64,000 bases of DNA from an uncultured bacterium (GTDB lineage: Bacteria; Cyanobacteriota; Vampirovibrionia; Gastranaerophilales; Gastranaerophilaceae), in contig CATLLJ010000009.1 in NCBI GenBank assembly GCA_950022495.1, positions 29,070-93,069 of the forward strand. The letters are read 5' to 3'. Shown piece after piece: positions 10,462 to 20,746 of this stretch. The translations under genes and the position numbers were made by a program. Under the pieces are notes generated by a model that did no database searches, was not told the DNA's origin, and worked only from the letters and a program-made list of their open reading frames with translations. Position 1 is the stretch's first letter; each line of letters begins with the position of its first letter.

Positions 10462-11244
10462 ATGAGTTGGAAAGAGTTTTTTACAGGTTATAAAGGAAAA
10501 GATTTGCCGCCTGAATTGAAAGATTTCAATTGGGGTGCACTTCTTTTAACTTTCATCTGGGGGATTAAACACCGTGCTTGGATTACTCTGCTTGCAATTC
10601 CTTTAATCTGGTACCAATTACCACTTGGAATAAACTGGATATTATACACACTATTACAGCTATATTGCGGATTTAAAGGTAATATGTGGGCTTATCAGGT
10701 TGACTGGTGGATGTCACCGAAGCAATTTAGAAAAACTCAAACTCGATGGGCAATTTTTGCTATCGGCTTACATATACTAATACCATTCTTAATGCTGGGT
10801 ATTACAGTTCAATTCATCAAAAAATCGCCTGACAATCCTGAAAAATTTATCAGAAATGCACAGTGTAAAGTTGCCTATGATAAATTAGATAAAGGATTTC
10901 AAAACACAAGTATAAATTCAACAATTACAACTAACGAAATAGCACAAAACTTTGCAAAACAATTTAAAAATGCAACACCTAGCGGCGATCAAGTTAATTT
11001 TAACGTAAAAATCGAAGGCAAAAACGTTGAGTTATATTCAATTAAATTTGAAAAATACAGCCCGAATGAATTTTGTAATATAGCCAAACAGAATTGTGTA
11101 ATTACCTCCGATTTTATATTGCCTGCTGAAGTTGGATTTGCAAACCATTGTCTATTCTATTTTGACTACAACAAAAACTTCGTTCCAGATGCTGAAACCA
11201 GTCAGGCAATCGATAAGGGATACAATATTTTAAAATATTTATAA
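10462..11244 (+). CDS. Hypothetical membrane protein with Trp-rich TM segments and soluble C-terminus
   Basis: ORF of 260 aa with hydrophobic segments (ALLLTFIWGIKHRAWITLLAIPLIWYQL; AIFAIGLHILIPFLMLGITVQF). Confidence 0.6.
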   Translation: MSWKEFFTGYKGKDLPPELKDFNWGALLLTFIWGIKHRAWITLLAIPLIWYQLPLGINWILYTLLQLYCGFKGNMWAYQVDWWMSPKQFRKTQTRWAIFAIGLHILIPFLMLGITVQFIKKSPDNPEKFIRNAQCKVAYDKLDKGFQNTSINSTITTNEIAQNFAKQFKNATPSGDQVNFNVKIEGKNVELYSIKFEKYSPNEFCNIAKQNCVITSDFILPAEVGFANHCLFYFDYNKNFVPDAETSQAIDKGYNILKYL

Positions 11245-11245
11245 A

Positions 11246-12004
11246 TTAATAAGTTTTACCGACTACAGAATTATGTGCAGCCATTTCAAAACTATCGTCA
11301 AGGCTTGATAACTCTATTTTTTCACCATATTTTTTTTCCAGTGCTAAAGATATTAGATAATCTGCAAAATGCGGATTTTTAGGAAGAAGAGAACCATGCA
11401 GATACGTTCCAAAAACATTCATAAATCTACCGCCCTCAAAACCATCTTTTGAATTATTACCATTCCCGACACAAACATGCCCTAACGGCTTTGTATCTCC
11501 TTCTAAATATGTCAATCCGCTATGATTTTCAAAGCCAACTAGAGTTCTTGGAGTAAGAAAATCTGTTTCTACTGTAACATTACCAATAAAACGTTTTTTA
11601 CCTGCGACAGTATAAGCATCCATTAACGAAATACCTTTTAATTTGTCTTTATCATGCGGTTGATAATAATGTCCAAACAGTTGATATCCGCCGCAAATTC
11701 CAAGGAAAACAGAACCGGCATCACGCTGTTTTAGAAGTTCAGATTTGTGAGAATATAATTCTTCTGCAACATCTTCCTGCTGCTTATCCTGACCTCCGCC
11801 TATAAAATACAAATCATGCTCACCAATAGAATCTCCAATATTGATTTCTTCAAAATCAACAGTAATTCCACGCCATTCACAGCGTTTTCTCAACGTGATA
11901 ATATTCCCTAAATCACCGTACAGGTTTAAATGTTTAGGGTATAAGTGTGCTATAGATATTTTTAAATTCGTCTCTTCCATATAAAAATTATAACATAATA
12001 GCAA
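11246..12004 (-). CDS. gatD: Class I glutamine amidotransferase, GatD-like (lipid II isoglutaminyl synthase subunit); real start probably MEETNLKISIAHLYP
   Basis: AHLYPKHLNLYGDLGNIITLRKRCEWRGI, GGGQDKQQ, FLGICGGYQLFGHYY, GFENHSG, GTYLHGSLLPKNP. Confidence 0.87.
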   Translation of the reverse strand: MLLCYNFYMEETNLKISIAHLYPKHLNLYGDLGNIITLRKRCEWRGITVDFEEINIGDSIGEHDLYFIGGGQDKQQEDVAEELYSHKSELLKQRDAGSVFLGICGGYQLFGHYYQPHDKDKLKGISLMDAYTVAGKKRFIGNVTVETDFLTPRTLVGFENHSGLTYLEGDTKPLGHVCVGNGNNSKDGFEGGRFMNVFGTYLHGSLLPKNPHFADYLISLALEKKYGEKIELSSLDDSFEMAAHNSVVGKTY

Positions 12005-12043
12005 ACGTAAGACTAAATATAACAGATTTTAAACATGTTACTA

Positions 12044-12072
12044 TTGACAGAAACAAGGACTTATTTTATAAT
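12044..12072 (+). promoter_or_regulatory. Consensus sigma70-type promoter TTGACA-N17-TATAAT for trpR-like/trpB
   Basis: TTGACA at 12044-12049, TATAAT at 12067-12072, 17-nt spacer; ATGTTACTA direct repeats at 12035 and 12071. Confidence 0.75.
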
Positions 12073-12100
12073 GTTACTACAAATAGAAACAAACAATAAA

Positions 12101-12373
12101 ATGAATAACATTAAAGAAATCGCAAAAGCAATAAATAGTATTCACACAGAAGAAGATATTTGTTCATTCTTCAAAGAATTACTCACAGAAACAGAAATTA
12201 ACACTTTATCAAAACGATGGTGCATTTTGAAAATGCTCTCAAACGGCAAAACCCAAAGAGAAATTGCAAAAGACTTAAATGTAAGTCTTTGCAAAGTTAC
12301 AAGAGGGTCAAAAATATTAAAGGATAAAAAAGCAATTACACCAAAATTAATACAAATTGATAAAGGAGATTAA
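12101..12373 (+). CDS. TrpR/YerC-family transcriptional repressor (start corrected to 12101, downstream of promoter)
   Basis: LTETEINTLSKRWCILKMLSNGKTQREIAKDLNVSLCKVTRGSKIL; ORF-track start at 12035 lies upstream of the predicted promoter. Confidence 0.82.
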   Translation: MNNIKEIAKAINSIHTEEDICSFFKELLTETEINTLSKRWCILKMLSNGKTQREIAKDLNVSLCKVTRGSKILKDKKAITPKLIQIDKGD

Positions 12374-12376
12374 ATA

Positions 12377-13567
12377 ATGAATAATATAAGTTTATTACCA
12401 ACAGAAGAAGGATTTTTTGGAGAATTTGGCGGACAAATATTACCGGATGGCTTAAAAGAAGAATTTAGCAAAATTACCGAAACATTCTTAAAATTAAAAG
12501 ATGATGCTGATTTTAACAAAGAACTAAACGATTTATTGAAATATTATACAGGTCGTCCTAGCCCAATATATTTTGCAAAAAATCTATCTAAAAAATACGG
12601 AGCAGAAATTTATTTAAAAAGAGAAGACTTAAACCATACCGGTGCTCACAAAATTAACCACAGCTTAGGTGAAGCTCTGCTTGCTAAAAAAATGGGTAAA
12701 ACCAAAATTATTGCCGAAACAGGTGCAGGACAACACGGGGTTGCAACAGCAACTGCAGCTGCACTCTTAGGTTTAAAATGTGACATTTATATGGGTGAAA
12801 AAGACATTCAAAAAGAAAAACCAAATGTTACAAAAATGAGACTTCTCGGTGCTAATATTATATCTGTAAAGCAAGATGCAATGAGCTTAAAAGAAGCTGT
12901 TGATCAAGCCTTTGCTGCATATCAGCAGGAATACGAAACCGCCTTATACGCTATAGGTTCAATCGTTGGGCCTCATCCATTCCCTATGATAGTAGAACAT
13001 TTTCAAACAGTAATAGGCAGAGAAGCTCATCAGCAATTTAAAGAACTAACAGGAACAATGCCTGATTATGTGACAGCATGTGTCGGCGGAGGCTCTAATG
13101 CTATCGGAATATTTAACGGATTTTTAAATGAAGAAACAGTTAAATTATTTGGAGTTGAACCTTTAGGAAAAAGTGAAAAAATCGGCGAAAATGCGGCAAG
13201 TATAAACTTCGGTAAAAAAGGTTCAATACATGGTTTCAAATGTCTATTACTCCAAAATGAAGATGGAACACCTGCACAAACATATTCTGTCGCAAGCGGA
13301 TTAGATTACCCCGGAGTCGGACCAAAACACTGTTATTTAAATAGCTGCGGCAGAGTAAAATATTCAACTATCAATGATATAGATGCTATTAGTGCATTTT
13401 ACGAACTTTCAAAAACCGAAGGAATAATTCCAGCACTGGAAAGTTCGCATGCAGTTGCGTTCGCAATAAAGCTAGCCAAAGAAAATCCTAATTCTAAAAT
13501 ATTAGTTAACCTTTCAGGACGCGGCGATAAAGATATAGACTTTATAACAGAAAACTTTCCACAATAA
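12377..13567 (+). CDS. trpB: Tryptophan synthase beta chain
   Basis: [67 protein letters not shown]. Confidence 0.97.
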   Translation: MNNISLLPTEEGFFGEFGGQILPDGLKEEFSKITETFLKLKDDADFNKELNDLLKYYTGRPSPIYFAKNLSKKYGAEIYLKREDLNHTGAHKINHSLGEALLAKKMGKTKIIAETGAGQHGVATATAAALLGLKCDIYMGEKDIQKEKPNVTKMRLLGANIISVKQDAMSLKEAVDQAFAAYQQEYETALYAIGSIVGPHPFPMIVEHFQTVIGREAHQQFKELTGTMPDYVTACVGGGSNAIGIFNGFLNEETVKLFGVEPLGKSEKIGENAASINFGKKGSIHGFKCLLLQNEDGTPAQTYSVASGLDYPGVGPKHCYLNSCGRVKYSTINDIDAISAFYELSKTEGIIPALESSHAVAFAIKLAKENPNSKILVNLSGRGDKDIDFITENFPQ

Positions 13568-13590
13568 AACAACAAAAACTAAACTTACAC

Positions 13591-13625
13591 AAAAATGCGG
13601 TTTACAGAATAAAACCGCATTTTTA
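13591..13625 (+). terminator. Rho-independent terminator after trpB
   Basis: AAAAATGCGGTTT-acagaata-AAACCGCATTTTT stem-loop with T tail. Confidence 0.8.
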
Positions 13626-13635
13626 TTATATCAAA

Positions 13636-13664
13636 TTGACAATAAAATTCTTGTATGGTAATAT
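13636..13664 (+). promoter_or_regulatory. Sigma70-type promoter TTGACA-N17-TAATAT
   Basis: TTGACA at 13636-13641, TAATAT at 13659-13664. Confidence 0.6.
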
Positions 13665-13713
13665 CTCAAACAATAAAAAGGTATGTGTTTTCAATTATAA
13701 AAGGAGTTTAAGA

Positions 13714-14460
13714 ATGCAAGTTTCTGCTATTAGTTCTATACCTCATGGTATAAAAAATTCAAACAATATTACAAATAATCAAACCTTCAACAATTCACTG
13801 CAACCAGTGCCAGCAGACACTTTTACAAAGAAAAATTCTCCAAGCTTCACCGGATACTCGGATATCGTAATTAATTCTGTTAGTAAAACATTCAAAAACG
13901 AATCTGAAATAGAAAAAGGCTTTAGAACACTTTTTACTGCACTAAGACAGGATAAAAGCATCCTAAAAACAGAAAATTTCAAACTGATAGCAGAGTTATT
14001 TGATGAAAAAGGATTTCGCGGATTGTTACACGAGTTATGGATGGCTAAACCTAGAGCGGATGTTGACAAACTTGTTAGAGAATCTATCAACAATACAATG
14101 TTTCTAGCTGGGAAAGAAGAACAGCCTTCGTTAACAATATCAAGTCTTGGCAGACATGGGTTCTGGAATATGCTTCGAGATAACCCAAAAGCCCCAAGAG
14201 ACGTAGAACTGGGATTTAGAACACCGGAAAACAACTCTTTTATAGCTTTTTACCTGGATAAACGAGGTGGATGCGGAGTTAGACAATGGAACACATCTCA
14301 AACAATACATAGCGAATTCTATCCGGAAACAGGAACGCCAAAAATAATTGCCACAAGTTATGGTTCTGGAAGACCGGAAGCAAAATATTTTAATAAAGAC
14401 GGATCTCCAAATGGTTTAAAAAACTGGTTATATGGAAATCCGCCGGAACCAATTTACTAA
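13714..14460 (+). CDS. Hypothetical protein (start corrected to ATG at 13714)
   Basis: MQVSAISSIPHGIKN... preceded by aaaaggagttt RBS; ORF-track start at 13636 coincides with the promoter. Confidence 0.65.
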   Translation: MQVSAISSIPHGIKNSNNITNNQTFNNSLQPVPADTFTKKNSPSFTGYSDIVINSVSKTFKNESEIEKGFRTLFTALRQDKSILKTENFKLIAELFDEKGFRGLLHELWMAKPRADVDKLVRESINNTMFLAGKEEQPSLTISSLGRHGFWNMLRDNPKAPRDVELGFRTPENNSFIAFYLDKRGGCGVRQWNTSQTIHSEFYPETGTPKIIATSYGSGRPEAKYFNKDGSPNGLKNWLYGNPPEPIY

Positions 14461-14464
14461 AATA

Positions 14465-14743
14465 CTAAGCTGAAGGCGGACCTTCAGGAGAAATTTTTTC
14501 TTTCCAGGCTTTTATTATTTTATTCGTAATAGTTTTTCTATCTTGTTCCGAATACTTTTCATAATCTCTTGGCATATGAAAATAACTCCATGCTGCTCTA
14601 ATATGCTCCGGAGTATCTATCGGATATTTATTATTAACATTATCGGCAAATTCTACATCGCCATATTCTTCTAGACCTTTATTTTTTGAAACATCATTTC
14701 TTTTTTTCATAAAAATTCTCCTGTGAAATATATTTTTAAACAC
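14465..14743 (-). CDS. Small hypothetical protein (start probably MKKRNDVSKNKG)
   Basis: ORF with ggagaa RBS upstream of internal ATG; convergent with 13714-14460. Confidence 0.5.
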   Translation of the reverse strand: MFKNIFHRRIFMKKRNDVSKNKGLEEYGDVEFADNVNNKYPIDTPEHIRAAWSYFHMPRDYEKYSEQDRKTITNKIIKAWKEKISPEGPPSA

Positions 14744-14785
14744 ATAAAAAAATATAACATCAGTAGAATTACTAAAGTTTATAAA

Positions 14786-14810
14786 ATAAAAAGCACCTTT
14801 CGGTGCTTCT
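14786..14810 (-). terminator. Terminator downstream of M48 protease
   Basis: AAGCACC-tttc-GGTGCTT, flanked by A/T runs. Confidence 0.75.
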
Positions 14811-14815
14811 TATTT

Positions 14816-15655
14816 TTAATATGAAATTGCTCGTATTACGTTGAAGGATTTTTCCCAGCCATTAGAATCTTTAGCATTTTTATATTTTTCAAGTTTTGCC
14901 AAGCGTTTTTCCTGAAGTTTCTTTTGGGATTTATTGAAAGCTTCAACCTTTTTAGGATCAGCATTTCGTTCTTTTACAATTGGCTCGGCATACGCCATGA
15001 ATTTTTTGTAAGAATCAGTAGTATAACCGAGTTTTGCCTTATCAGGATATGTGTATGTTATATAGTCGTAAATATACATAGTTCTTTTATCCCCTGACGG
15101 GTGAGTAGAAGTAAAGTCTTTATAACAACCGCCAATCTTATACAATACAGAAACCATTGCCAACGGGTTATAACCTGCTTTAGTCATCAAATCAACGCCT
15201 GTAATATCAGCTTCATACTCTTCTGTACGGGACATTTTCAACATTGTTAAATTATTTGCAGTATTAGTCATTGCCTTTAAACGATAATCCATATTAGCAT
15301 TGTAAATAGCAGTTGAAGTAACAGTATTTACAACATTTTGCTTTGCAACATGATTATTAACAATATGACCGATTTCATGAGCAATAACTCCGGCTAATTC
15401 TGCATCATTGTTTACAAATTTCAAAAGTCCTGTATAAACATAAATTTGTTTATCTGCATTTGCAAACGCATTAACCTCATCTGTTTCAATAACTTTAAAT
15501 TCAATCTTTGTTGGTAAATTATTTTTTGCCAATAAAGCCTTACCAATAGTGTTAACTCTTGCAACATTAGCCTTATTAGTCCAATCAGTAGCTGCATTTG
15601 CACTCAATTGAATCCCTAAAACCAATGCAATAAATAATCCAAAAAACTTTTTCAT
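14816..15655 (-). CDS. Secreted M48-family metalloprotease
   Basis: Signal peptide MKKFFGLFIALVLGIQLSANA; HEXXH motif GVIAHEIGHIVNNH; YEADITGVDLMTKAGYNP. Confidence 0.9.
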   Translation of the reverse strand: MKKFFGLFIALVLGIQLSANAATDWTNKANVARVNTIGKALLAKNNLPTKIEFKVIETDEVNAFANADKQIYVYTGLLKFVNNDAELAGVIAHEIGHIVNNHVAKQNVVNTVTSTAIYNANMDYRLKAMTNTANNLTMLKMSRTEEYEADITGVDLMTKAGYNPLAMVSVLYKIGGCYKDFTSTHPSGDKRTMYIYDYITYTYPDKAKLGYTTDSYKKFMAYAEPIVKERNADPKKVEAFNKSQKKLQEKRLAKLEKYKNAKDSNGWEKSFNVIRAISY

Positions 15656-15763
15656 AAAAATTTCTCCCTTAACTACTTACAAAAACATTATATAAAAATG
15701 TAAAGTGACACCTCAAATGCGAAATAGTGACAGATGAAATGCGAAATTTGGAAGTTTAACAAA

Positions 15764-17308
15764 TTAAATTCTAAAAAGAGGATGAATTTCAAAATTTAAA
15801 TCTTTGTCCATAAAATCCAAAACCGTCAATGTAGAACGGGATGGAGTCGCATAACAGACTTTTTTTGTTTTTTTATCTTTAATACCAACTAAACCAATAG
15901 TAAAAAGAATATTTATTAAGTCTTTTATTAAACTTTCTTTGCTAGTGTTATCATCACCATTTCTATTAAAGAACTTCTCTCCAAGAACTGAATTTTCATA
16001 AGCCAAAAGCTCTATTTCAGAATATTTTGAACTTTCAAATAATTCACTAAGTTTAAAAACATTTCCTAATTTATATATTATTTTAAAATAGGTTTCAATA
16101 TTACCATATACATCATTCCATTCGTGTTGCAGGGCATTATATCTCTCTTGCTTAAATATATTTTCCGCATCTAACACATGCTCTGCTGTTATTGATGCAG
16201 AGTTATCAGCTTGCTGAATGCATGCGTTTACAAAGCTAATAGCATCACGAGGTCTCATCATCGTACGTGAAATTATATAATCATTTGCAGCAATTCCATT
16301 AATATCAAAAGAAAATAAATCCAAAAATGTAATTTTAGTATTCTTTTTATATTTATATGAAAATAGATATTCAATTCTTTTATTTAATAAGTCCTCTAAC
16401 ATTTTAGGTGTCCAATTCAATCTTATTGTAAAAGATTCATCTTTTTCATTTTGTCTATGAGTTGTTTCACAAGTTTTTGCCAATAAGTCAGCTCTCATTG
16501 CTAATAATATTTTCATATTTGGAATATCTACAAATAAACGAATAGCATTAAGTAATGCATCAATTAGTTTATACTTGGAAACTTGATTAATCCAGTTTTC
16601 ATCTAAATTATCGATAACAACTACAATTCGTTTTTGTTTATTTGAACCAAAATATTCTTTAAATAAGGATATTATATTTTTCAATTGTGCAATTTGTTTC
16701 TTATGAATATATTGACTAGTTTTGGTTTCAATCTCAGAACGTTGAGTATCAGATAAGGTGCCTTCTAACTTACTTAAATCTGTACCAATGGAAGCCGATA
16801 TTTGTTTTTCAACATCTTTAGTTATTTTTTCAGTTGAACCTTCATCAAAAAATATTCCATCATATTCTTCTAAATATTTTTTTAATTGATTTATTCGACC
16901 ACTAGAAATTTTTTTAGCCAACTCTTCTACTAAATTTCGTCTATTATAACTAAAATAATTCTTTATTATTTGAGATATTAATTCATGCAACCATAAAAAT
17001 TTATAAAAAATTTCAAGATTAACATTTTCTTTTTCTAGCTTATTAACAAAAGGAACATTTGTTATATATTGCAAGGCAAAAGTATCTGGACGAACTTCTA
17101 TATAGCAATCCACATCTTCTTTTATTTTATTTAATAAAGCCGTTTTACCAGAACCAGTACGACCAAGAATAATCATCTTTTTACTATTAAAATCGCAAAG
17201 ATCTTCATACTCTGGAGTTTCAATAAAACATTGTTCTAAGAATTCTTTATCACTTTCAGCACTAATAGTACCAACATTCATACTTCGTTTAAAAATAATC
17301 TCAGCCAT
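15764..17308 (-). CDS. P-loop ATPase, Sll1717-like family
   Basis: Walker A ILGRTGSGKTALLNKI; VVVIDNLDENW; SRTMMRPRDAISFVNACI. Confidence 0.7.
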   Translation of the reverse strand: MAEIIFKRSMNVGTISAESDKEFLEQCFIETPEYEDLCDFNSKKMIILGRTGSGKTALLNKIKEDVDCYIEVRPDTFALQYITNVPFVNKLEKENVNLEIFYKFLWLHELISQIIKNYFSYNRRNLVEELAKKISSGRINQLKKYLEEYDGIFFDEGSTEKITKDVEKQISASIGTDLSKLEGTLSDTQRSEIETKTSQYIHKKQIAQLKNIISLFKEYFGSNKQKRIVVVIDNLDENWINQVSKYKLIDALLNAIRLFVDIPNMKILLAMRADLLAKTCETTHRQNEKDESFTIRLNWTPKMLEDLLNKRIEYLFSYKYKKNTKITFLDLFSFDINGIAANDYIISRTMMRPRDAISFVNACIQQADNSASITAEHVLDAENIFKQERYNALQHEWNDVYGNIETYFKIIYKLGNVFKLSELFESSKYSEIELLAYENSVLGEKFFNRNGDDNTSKESLIKDLINILFTIGLVGIKDKKTKKVCYATPSRSTLTVLDFMDKDLNFEIHPLFRI

Positions 17309-17378
17309 ATAAATACTCCTCTGATTTGAATTATAACATTTACATGATTTTAAAACAAGAGATTATATAGTTATTATC

Positions 17379-18641
17379 TTACTTAATAGAAACCGCTTCA
17401 GACCAGTATTTTATTATTGGATAAATAAAGAATTCTATTATTCTTCGTTTACCTGTTTTGATTTCAGCAGATAAGCCCATACCGGTTGAGATTGGTTGAT
17501 CAATTCCGTCAACTCTCAATGTTTTCGTTACCGGAGTTATAAAGACATCATAGATAAGTCCTTGTTTTTCATCTTCGACACTGTCTTTTGAGACTTTTTT
17601 AACTTTTCCTTCTATCATTCCATATTTTTGAAAGTCAAAAGTATCGATTTTCACTTGAACCGGCATACCCTCTTTTACAAAACCAATATCCTTATTAAGT
17701 ACAGAAACTTTTATACTTAGCGGAGAATCTGCCGGTACTATAGAAATAACTTTTTCAGCTGGAGTAACAACACCGCCGATTGTGTGGACAAGCATTGTAT
17801 TTACATACCCATCAACCGGTGAAATTATATTCTGTTGCTGCTTCTTAAACTCTATTTCTTTTATATTTGCTTCCAATTCATTTGCCTGTTTATCTCTATC
17901 TGCAAGTTGGGTCAAATTCTGAGTTCTAAAATTTGTACGGATATAGTCGGCATCCTTTTGAATACTTCTTATCTGTTCATTTAAACTCGCTATTCTGCTT
18001 CTATAATCCATATTCTCAGCATGAACTTTGTCTAAATCATTACGCGAGATAATATCTTCTACATCACGCATTCTGCGTTCTTTATCGAGGTTTAAAGTTA
18101 ATTGTTTTTGGTAATTTGCAATATCTTCTCTTAACCTTTTAATCTCATGATTTTTTGATGCAAGTTGGTTTTGTAAATCTGCATAAGCTGATTTTGCAAG
18201 TTCGTTTTGAGTGTAAGAATTTTCAGCATTTTGGACAATTTCACCTTTTAAACGTTGACGTTCTGTATTGATATAATCAAGGTTTGCTTGAAGTGATTGT
18301 AATTGAGGCTGAGTTGTTGAAGTATCAATTTCAATAAGTGTTTGCCCTTGTTTTACAAAATCACCTTCTTTAACATGAATTTCTTTAACAACACCTGTTT
18401 CAAGTGGTTGAATAATCTTTATTTCGCCGTCAGGGATAACCTTTCCTCTTGCAGAGACAACAATATCTACTTTTCCGAAAAATAGCCATAGTGCAGTAAA
18501 AAATATCAACGAAATGATTATCCAAAAAGTTGTACGTCCCAGCGGATTTACAGGAGATTCTTCAATTTCTGTAATTATCGGACGAAACTCATAACTGTCG
18601 TCTGAGTCTGTTTTCAGGAATTTATTTAAAAGATTTATCAT
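17379..18641 (-). CDS. HlyD-family type I secretion periplasmic adaptor
   Basis: Single N-term TM, VDIVVSARGKVIPDGEIKIIQPLETGVVKEIHVKEGDFVKQGQTLIEID, coiled coil, IISPVDGYVN lipoyl half. Confidence 0.92.
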   Translation of the reverse strand: MINLLNKFLKTDSDDSYEFRPIITEIEESPVNPLGRTTFWIIISLIFFTALWLFFGKVDIVVSARGKVIPDGEIKIIQPLETGVVKEIHVKEGDFVKQGQTLIEIDTSTTQPQLQSLQANLDYINTERQRLKGEIVQNAENSYTQNELAKSAYADLQNQLASKNHEIKRLREDIANYQKQLTLNLDKERRMRDVEDIISRNDLDKVHAENMDYRSRIASLNEQIRSIQKDADYIRTNFRTQNLTQLADRDKQANELEANIKEIEFKKQQQNIISPVDGYVNTMLVHTIGGVVTPAEKVISIVPADSPLSIKVSVLNKDIGFVKEGMPVQVKIDTFDFQKYGMIEGKVKKVSKDSVEDEKQGLIYDVFITPVTKTLRVDGIDQPISTGMGLSAEIKTGKRRIIEFFIYPIIKYWSEAVSIK

Positions 18642-20746
18642 TTAAGTGCTCCTTGTTGTGTATAAAGATTATAATAATAGCCCTGTTTTTTAATAAGTTC
18701 ATCGTGAGTTCCAACTTCAATAATTGAACCTTTATCCAGTGCTACAATCAAATCACAATTTTTAACAGTAGATAGTCTATGAGCAATAATAAACATAGTT
18801 CTACCATGTTTAATTTTATCAAGATTATCCATAATAACCCGTTCTGACTCGTAATCAAGAGCAGAAGTTGCCTCATCAAAGATAATTATTTTCGGATTAG
18901 TAATCAAAGCTCGAGCTATTGCAATTCTTTGTCTTTGACCACCTGAAAGAGTTGAGCCTCGTTCACCTACAAAAGTATCATACCCTTCAGACATTTCTGA
19001 AATAAATGAATGTGCTCCCGAGATTTGTGCAGCCTGAATAATAGCTTCAATTGGAGCATCAGGTTTTGGCATTGCGATATTATCTCGGATTGTCCCTGAG
19101 AACAGGTAATTTTCTTGTAATACAACCCCAATATTATTTCTAAGCCACACGGGGTTCATTTGCCTGATATCAACATCATCAATATAGACTGTACCTTCAA
19201 ACGGAAGATATAGTTTTTGTATAAGTTTTGTTATTGTACTTTTACCGGAGCCGCTTCGACCTACAAGTCCGATACTTTGTCCTGCTTTTACATCTAAAGT
19301 AACGCCATTTAATACCATTGGACTATTGGGGCTGTATTTGAATGATAAATTATCAATTCGTACAGAACCATTAATTTTTGGAAGTGTAATCGCTTTACTT
19401 GAGGTAAGTTCGATCGGATTATTTAAGATATCACCGAGTCTGTCAACGCCTAACAAAACTTGTTGAAATTCGTTCCAAAGATTAACAAGCCTCATAACAG
19501 GTGCTATGAACTGATTTGCGAACATTTGAAATGCAATCAACTGACCGATTGTTAATTCATTTTTTATAACTAAAGTTACACCAATCCATAAAATAGCAAT
19601 AGTCATCATTTTTTGGAACAGGTTTGAAAGTGAACCTGCAAAATTACTCATTACAGCAAGGTTAAAACCTGATTTGACATATCTTCCAAGGTAATCATTC
19701 CATTTTTTCTGCATTATTCCTTCAATAGAAAGCGATTTTACTGTCTGAACACCTGTTACCGCTTCTACAAGGTAGGAATTAGATTGCGCTGACATTTGAA
19801 ATTTATTTTCAAGTCTTGCCCGCAACTCAGGAGTCATTGTTACATATAGAATACCTATCAATGCAACGATTATAAGAACGACAAACGTAAGGATTTTACT
19901 GTAAATAAACATCACAACAAGAAATACCGTTGAGAAAAATAAATCAATAATTACAGACACTGATTTATTTGTTATAAATTCTCTAATCTGGTCTAATTCT
20001 CTCACTCGGGAGATAATATTACCGACTTTTCTTGATTCAAAGTAAACGAAAGGTAGCGCAAATAAATGATGAAATAATTTAGCGCCAAGTTTTGCATCAA
20101 TTTTATTTGCTGTATGTATAAAAATGTAGTTTCGTGTAAGGTTTAGTAAAAACTCAAATATACTCACTGCGACAAATGCAATTCCCAGTACATCAAGAGT
20201 TGACATACTGCGATGAACAATTACTTTATCTAAAATTACCTGTGTAAATAACGGAGTTACAAGTCCAAATAACTGAACTACAAATGAACCAAGCATTACT
20301 TCGGCAATAATTCGTTTATATTTCATTATTTCAACAAAGAACCACTTAAAACCGAATCTAATTTGTTCATTCATTAGTTTATGAGATAGAAAGATGATTT
20401 CACCGTTACTAATCTCAGATATTTCATCAAAAGTCAATTCTTTTGCCTTTTTATCCTCAGGAATAAATACAAGAGCTTTTTTACTTTCACAATCAGGTTT
20501 TAAGATAACCCCAAAAGTATTATCTTTCAAAATAAAAATTGCAGGAAACGGATATTTTGGGAATTTATCAAAATCCATAGGTTTAATTTTTGCTTTAAAC
20601 TCAGCATTTTTAGCTATCAGCAAAAGTTCTTCTTTTGAAATCTCGTCCTCAGTTATCCCGTTTTCACGAACAATAGAACGTAAATCTATTCCTATATTAT
20701 TTATACGGCATACTATTTCAAATGCTATCAGCCCTGTTTGCATCAT
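18638..20746 (-). CDS. Type I secretion ABC transporter with N-terminal degenerate C39 (CLD-like) domain
   Basis: N-term TGLIAFEIVCRINNIGID aligns by eye to the HlyB CLD and lacks the protease Cys context; Walker A GRSGSGKST, LSGGQRQR, IIFDEATSALD; overlaps HlyD gene. Confidence 0.92.
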   Translation of the reverse strand: MMQTGLIAFEIVCRINNIGIDLRSIVRENGITEDEISKEELLLIAKNAEFKAKIKPMDFDKFPKYPFPAIFILKDNTFGVILKPDCESKKALVFIPEDKKAKELTFDEISEISNGEIIFLSHKLMNEQIRFGFKWFFVEIMKYKRIIAEVMLGSFVVQLFGLVTPLFTQVILDKVIVHRSMSTLDVLGIAFVAVSIFEFLLNLTRNYIFIHTANKIDAKLGAKLFHHLFALPFVYFESRKVGNIISRVRELDQIREFITNKSVSVIIDLFFSTVFLVVMFIYSKILTFVVLIIVALIGILYVTMTPELRARLENKFQMSAQSNSYLVEAVTGVQTVKSLSIEGIMQKKWNDYLGRYVKSGFNLAVMSNFAGSLSNLFQKMMTIAILWIGVTLVIKNELTIGQLIAFQMFANQFIAPVMRLVNLWNEFQQVLLGVDRLGDILNNPIELTSSKAITLPKINGSVRIDNLSFKYSPNSPMVLNGVTLDVKAGQSIGLVGRSGSGKSTITKLIQKLYLPFEGTVYIDDVDIRQMNPVWLRNNIGVVLQENYLFSGTIRDNIAMPKPDAPIEAIIQAAQISGAHSFISEMSEGYDTFVGERGSTLSGGQRQRIAIARALITNPKIIIFDEATSALDYESERVIMDNLDKIKHGRTMFIIAHRLSTVKNCDLIVALDKGSIIEVGTHDELIKKQGYYYNLYTQQGALK

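Noticed and set aside
18638-20746. Bacteriocin-type peptidase-containing ABC transporter (C39 protease) implying a double-glycine leader peptide system
   Set aside because: The N-terminal domain lacks the expected catalytic Cys context and resembles the HlyB CLD; the adjacent giant RTX protein explains the transporter.
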